Shown piece by piece: positions 6,840 to 8,426 of a stretch of DNA of 8,426 nt. A program made the translations under genes and the position numbers. The DNA is from Deltaproteobacteria bacterium (GTDB lineage: Bacteria; Desulfobacterota; DSM-4660; Desulfatiglandales; B25-G16), in NCBI GenBank assembly GCA_003646875.1, contig QMLT01000057.1, positions 1 to 8,426 of the forward strand, written 5' to 3'. Position 1 is the first letter of the stretch. Each line of letters opens with the position of its first letter. The notes under the pieces were generated by a model. It had not been told where the DNA came from. It worked only from the letters and a program-made list of their open reading frames with translations, and made no database searches.

Positions 6840-6882
6840 CCTGATTACCCGATCAATTCGTAACTCAATAAGGAGATGATTT

Positions 6883-7554
6883 ATGAGTTCAGAAATGGGG
6901 CAGTATTTACGCGCAACTTCCACTATTGAGGCAGACCACAAGAAAATTATTGAGACAGCAACAAAGATGACGCGTGGCTGTGTCAGCGATGAAGAAAAAG
7001 CGGTAGCGCTTTTTTATTTTGTGAGGGATTCCATAAGATACAATATCTATATGATTTCTGTATTTATAGAGGACTTTAGGGCATCCAGGATCCTTGAATG
7101 GGGAAAGGCATACTGTGTCCAGAAAGCAGTGCTCCTTACTGCGCTTGGAAGGGCTGCAGGCATACCGAGCAGACTTGTCTTTGCCAAGATCAAAAACCAT
7201 AAATTACCCGCACACATTCTTGAAATGATGGGAACCAATACATTTCCCAGACATGGATATAACCAGTTCTTTTTGAATGGAAGCTGGGTAAATGCGGCTG
7301 CAACGTTTGACAAGCCCCTCTGCCAGAAAGCTGGATTGCCTACCGTGGAATTTGATGGGAAAAGGGATGCGATTTTACCTGAAAAAGATCTAAAGGGCGC
7401 ACCCTATATTGAATATATAGAGAAGTTTCCTCCAAAAGAAGATCTCCCATTTGACTGGATTAGAGAAAGGGTTTCCAAGATTGTAGGCCCGGATAAGCGG
7501 CCATGGTTGAATAGAGCCCAGGAGAGAAGTATCACGAGAGCTCCTCAAGGGTGA
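6883..7554 (+). CDS. Transglutaminase-like (papain-fold) domain protein
   Basis: The protein has 223 residues. The transglutaminase-core signature is clear: the nucleophile C78 in WGKAYCVQKAVLLTALGRA, followed by the AGIPSRLV strand (92-99), H124 in FPRHGYNQFF and D143 in AAATFD, which complete a Cys-His-Asp triad in the usual order. FYFVRDSIRYN (44-54) is the helix commonly found before the core. No signal peptide or membrane segment is visible, so it is probably cytoplasmic. Bacterial members act as proteases, amidases or transamidases, and the substrate is unknown. AAGGAG lies seven bases before the ATG, the strongest Shine-Dalgarno in the window. The gene begins 43 bp after the M16C peptidase with no terminator between, so the two are probably cotranscribed. 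The charged C-terminal tail after about residue 185 looks accessory. Confidence 0.88.
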   Translation: MSSEMGQYLRATSTIEADHKKIIETATKMTRGCVSDEEKAVALFYFVRDSIRYNIYMISVFIEDFRASRILEWGKAYCVQKAVLLTALGRAAGIPSRLVFAKIKNHKLPAHILEMMGTNTFPRHGYNQFFLNGSWVNAAATFDKPLCQKAGLPTVEFDGKRDAILPEKDLKGAPYIEYIEKFPPKEDLPFDWIRERVSKIVGPDKRPWLNRAQERSITRAPQG

Positions 7555-7556
7555 GT

Positions 7557-8303
7557 TCAGGCGCCTTGTAACGCTTTAACAGCAGACACAACCTGTGACA
7601 CTCGTTCTGTGGCCTTGCCCTGGAGAAAGATATCGGTAATACCATCAGTGAGCACTGTTTTTTCCAGGTTTATCTCAATTATTGTGGCACCTACCTGCTT
7701 TGCCTGCCTCGGAAGTATGTTAAAAGGAGAGACAACTGCTGAAGTACCTATTATCAATAAGGCCTGACAGGTAGAGGCTAACTGGGAACTCCTTGCCATT
7801 GCCAAAGAAGGAATTGCCTCACCAAAAAAGATAACATCTGGTTTAAGTATCTTTCCACACTCGCATCGAGGTGGATACTTATCCTTTTTCTCTTTGTAAT
7901 CATATTTCCTGTTACACCAAAGACAGGTAAGGGAACGGGAGTTTCCATGATATTCGATAACATCCCGGGAACCAGCCTCCTGGTGGAGATTGTCTACATT
8001 CTGAGTAAGTACGCTCTTCAGCAAACCCATTTGCTCTAACTCAGCAAGCCCTGTGTGTGCCGCATTGGGCCTTGCGTTATCAACAATCTGTTCCATTTCT
8101 TTTAACATTCGCCAGACCTTTTCCGGATTATCTTTAAAGGCATAAATAGTGGCGTATTCCTCCGGGTCAAACCTGTCCCATAGACCCCCCTTGCTTCTAA
8201 AGTCCGGGATACCCGACTCTACTGAGATGCCAGCGCCTGTAAGGGCAATAGTTAATTTAGAACCCAGAATAATCCGGGCAGCCTTGTCGATTAATGCATC
8301 CAT
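7557..8303 (-). CDS. Sir2-family NAD-dependent protein deacylase (sirtuin)
   Basis: This 248-residue protein is a complete small bacterial/archaeal sirtuin. It carries TGAGIS (22-27) and GIPDFR (31-36) of the Rossmann fold, QNVDNLH (101-107), catalytic H119 in EYHGN, KPDVIFFGE (154-162), GTSAVVSP (186-193) and INLE (211-214). It removes acyl groups from protein lysines using NAD, giving nicotinamide and O-acyl-ADP-ribose. The zinc module has C127 and C130 (CxxC) but C147 and C149 (CxC), a shorter second knuckle. The class III Tyr-x-x-Arg that fits succinyl or malonyl groups is absent: by alignment to Sir2-Af1 from memory the positions are L67 and M70. Deacetylase activity is therefore likelier than desuccinylase. 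The ATG follows the nadC stop by four bases, with only a weak AAGAAG before it, so translation is probably coupled to nadC. Confidence 0.94.
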   Translation of the reverse strand: MDALIDKAARIILGSKLTIALTGAGISVESGIPDFRSKGGLWDRFDPEEYATIYAFKDNPEKVWRMLKEMEQIVDNARPNAAHTGLAELEQMGLLKSVLTQNVDNLHQEAGSRDVIEYHGNSRSLTCLWCNRKYDYKEKKDKYPPRCECGKILKPDVIFFGEAIPSLAMARSSQLASTCQALLIIGTSAVVSPFNILPRQAKQVGATIIEINLEKTVLTDGITDIFLQGKATERVSQVVSAVKALQGA

Positions 8304-8307
8304 AGAT

Positions 8308-8426
8308 CTACTTCTTCATCACCTCGAGACTGATATCAACGGATCGTGCCGAATGAGTAATGGCGCCAACTGAGATCAGGTTGACACCCGTTTTGGATAT
8401 TTCCTCTATTTTCTCAAGGGTAATCC
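8308..8426 (-). CDS. nadC: Nicotinate-nucleotide pyrophosphorylase (quinolinate phosphoribosyltransferase), C-terminal end only
   Basis: The minus strand reads 38 complete codons from the right edge to TAG at 8310-8308. The peptide contains ITLEKIEEISKTGVNLISVG followed by AITHSARSVDISLEVMKK. The pattern TGV-x-x-IS-x-G-x-x-THS followed by D-x-SL is the conserved C-terminal end of NadC, including the strand and glycine that bind the phosphate of the substrate. NadC condenses quinolinate with PRPP and releases CO2 to give nicotinate mononucleotide, the last step of de novo synthesis before the shared NAD route. More than four fifths of the gene lies outside the window. The sirtuin gene follows after four bases in the same operon. 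Confidence 0.88.
   Translation of the reverse strand, partial: ITLEKIEEISKTGVNLISVGAITHSARSVDISLEVMKK

Overview
The window is an ordinary chromosomal segment of a Gram-negative-type bacterium with roughly 40-46% GC. The gene set would fit an anaerobic Desulfobacterota member or an anammox-type planctomycete: tandem CNNM/CorC membrane proteins, a PreP-like M16C metalloprotease, a class-U-like sirtuin beside nadC, and long AT-rich gaps. The sequence alone does not settle the taxon. There is no rRNA or tRNA gene, no integrase or transposase, and no CRISPR array.

Layout from left to right. (1) Bases 1-422, minus strand: the N-terminal 140 residues of a fumarylacetoacetate hydrolase (FAH) family protein, cut by the left edge. 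(2) Bases 423-779: a 357-bp gap with a candidate promoter and dyads for the FAH gene, then a solitary GC-rich hairpin and a G-rich REP-like stretch behind the next gene. (3) Bases 780-3090, minus strand: two translationally overlapping CNNM/HlyC-CorC paralogues. The upstream one lacks the C-terminal CorC_HlyC domain that the downstream one carries. (4) Bases 3091-3854: a 764-bp divergent gap with no credible gene, only short repeats and dyads, plus a good sigma70-like promoter facing right. (5) Bases 3855-7554, plus strand: a 994-residue M16C presequence-protease-like peptidase, followed 43 bp later by a small transglutaminase-fold protein with a complete Cys-His-Asp triad. (6) Bases 7557-8426, minus strand: a Sir2-family NAD-dependent deacylase placed 4 bp after the end of nadC, of which only the last 38 codons are present.

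Functional reading: the rightmost operon joins a step of NAD synthesis (quinolinate phosphoribosyltransferase) to an NAD-consuming protein deacylase. The central operon joins an oligopeptide-degrading metalloprotease to a papain-like transglutaminase-fold enzyme, which suggests peptide turnover or processing. The left pair is probably a membrane cation-transport or corrosion-resistance module. The transglutaminase and sirtuin genes converge with two bases between their stop codons.

I did not find a clearly undescribed system. The points most worth a second look are the domain-asymmetric CNNM pair, the nadC-sirtuin pairing with an unusual sirtuin zinc site, and the small regulatory-looking structures in the two gaps.
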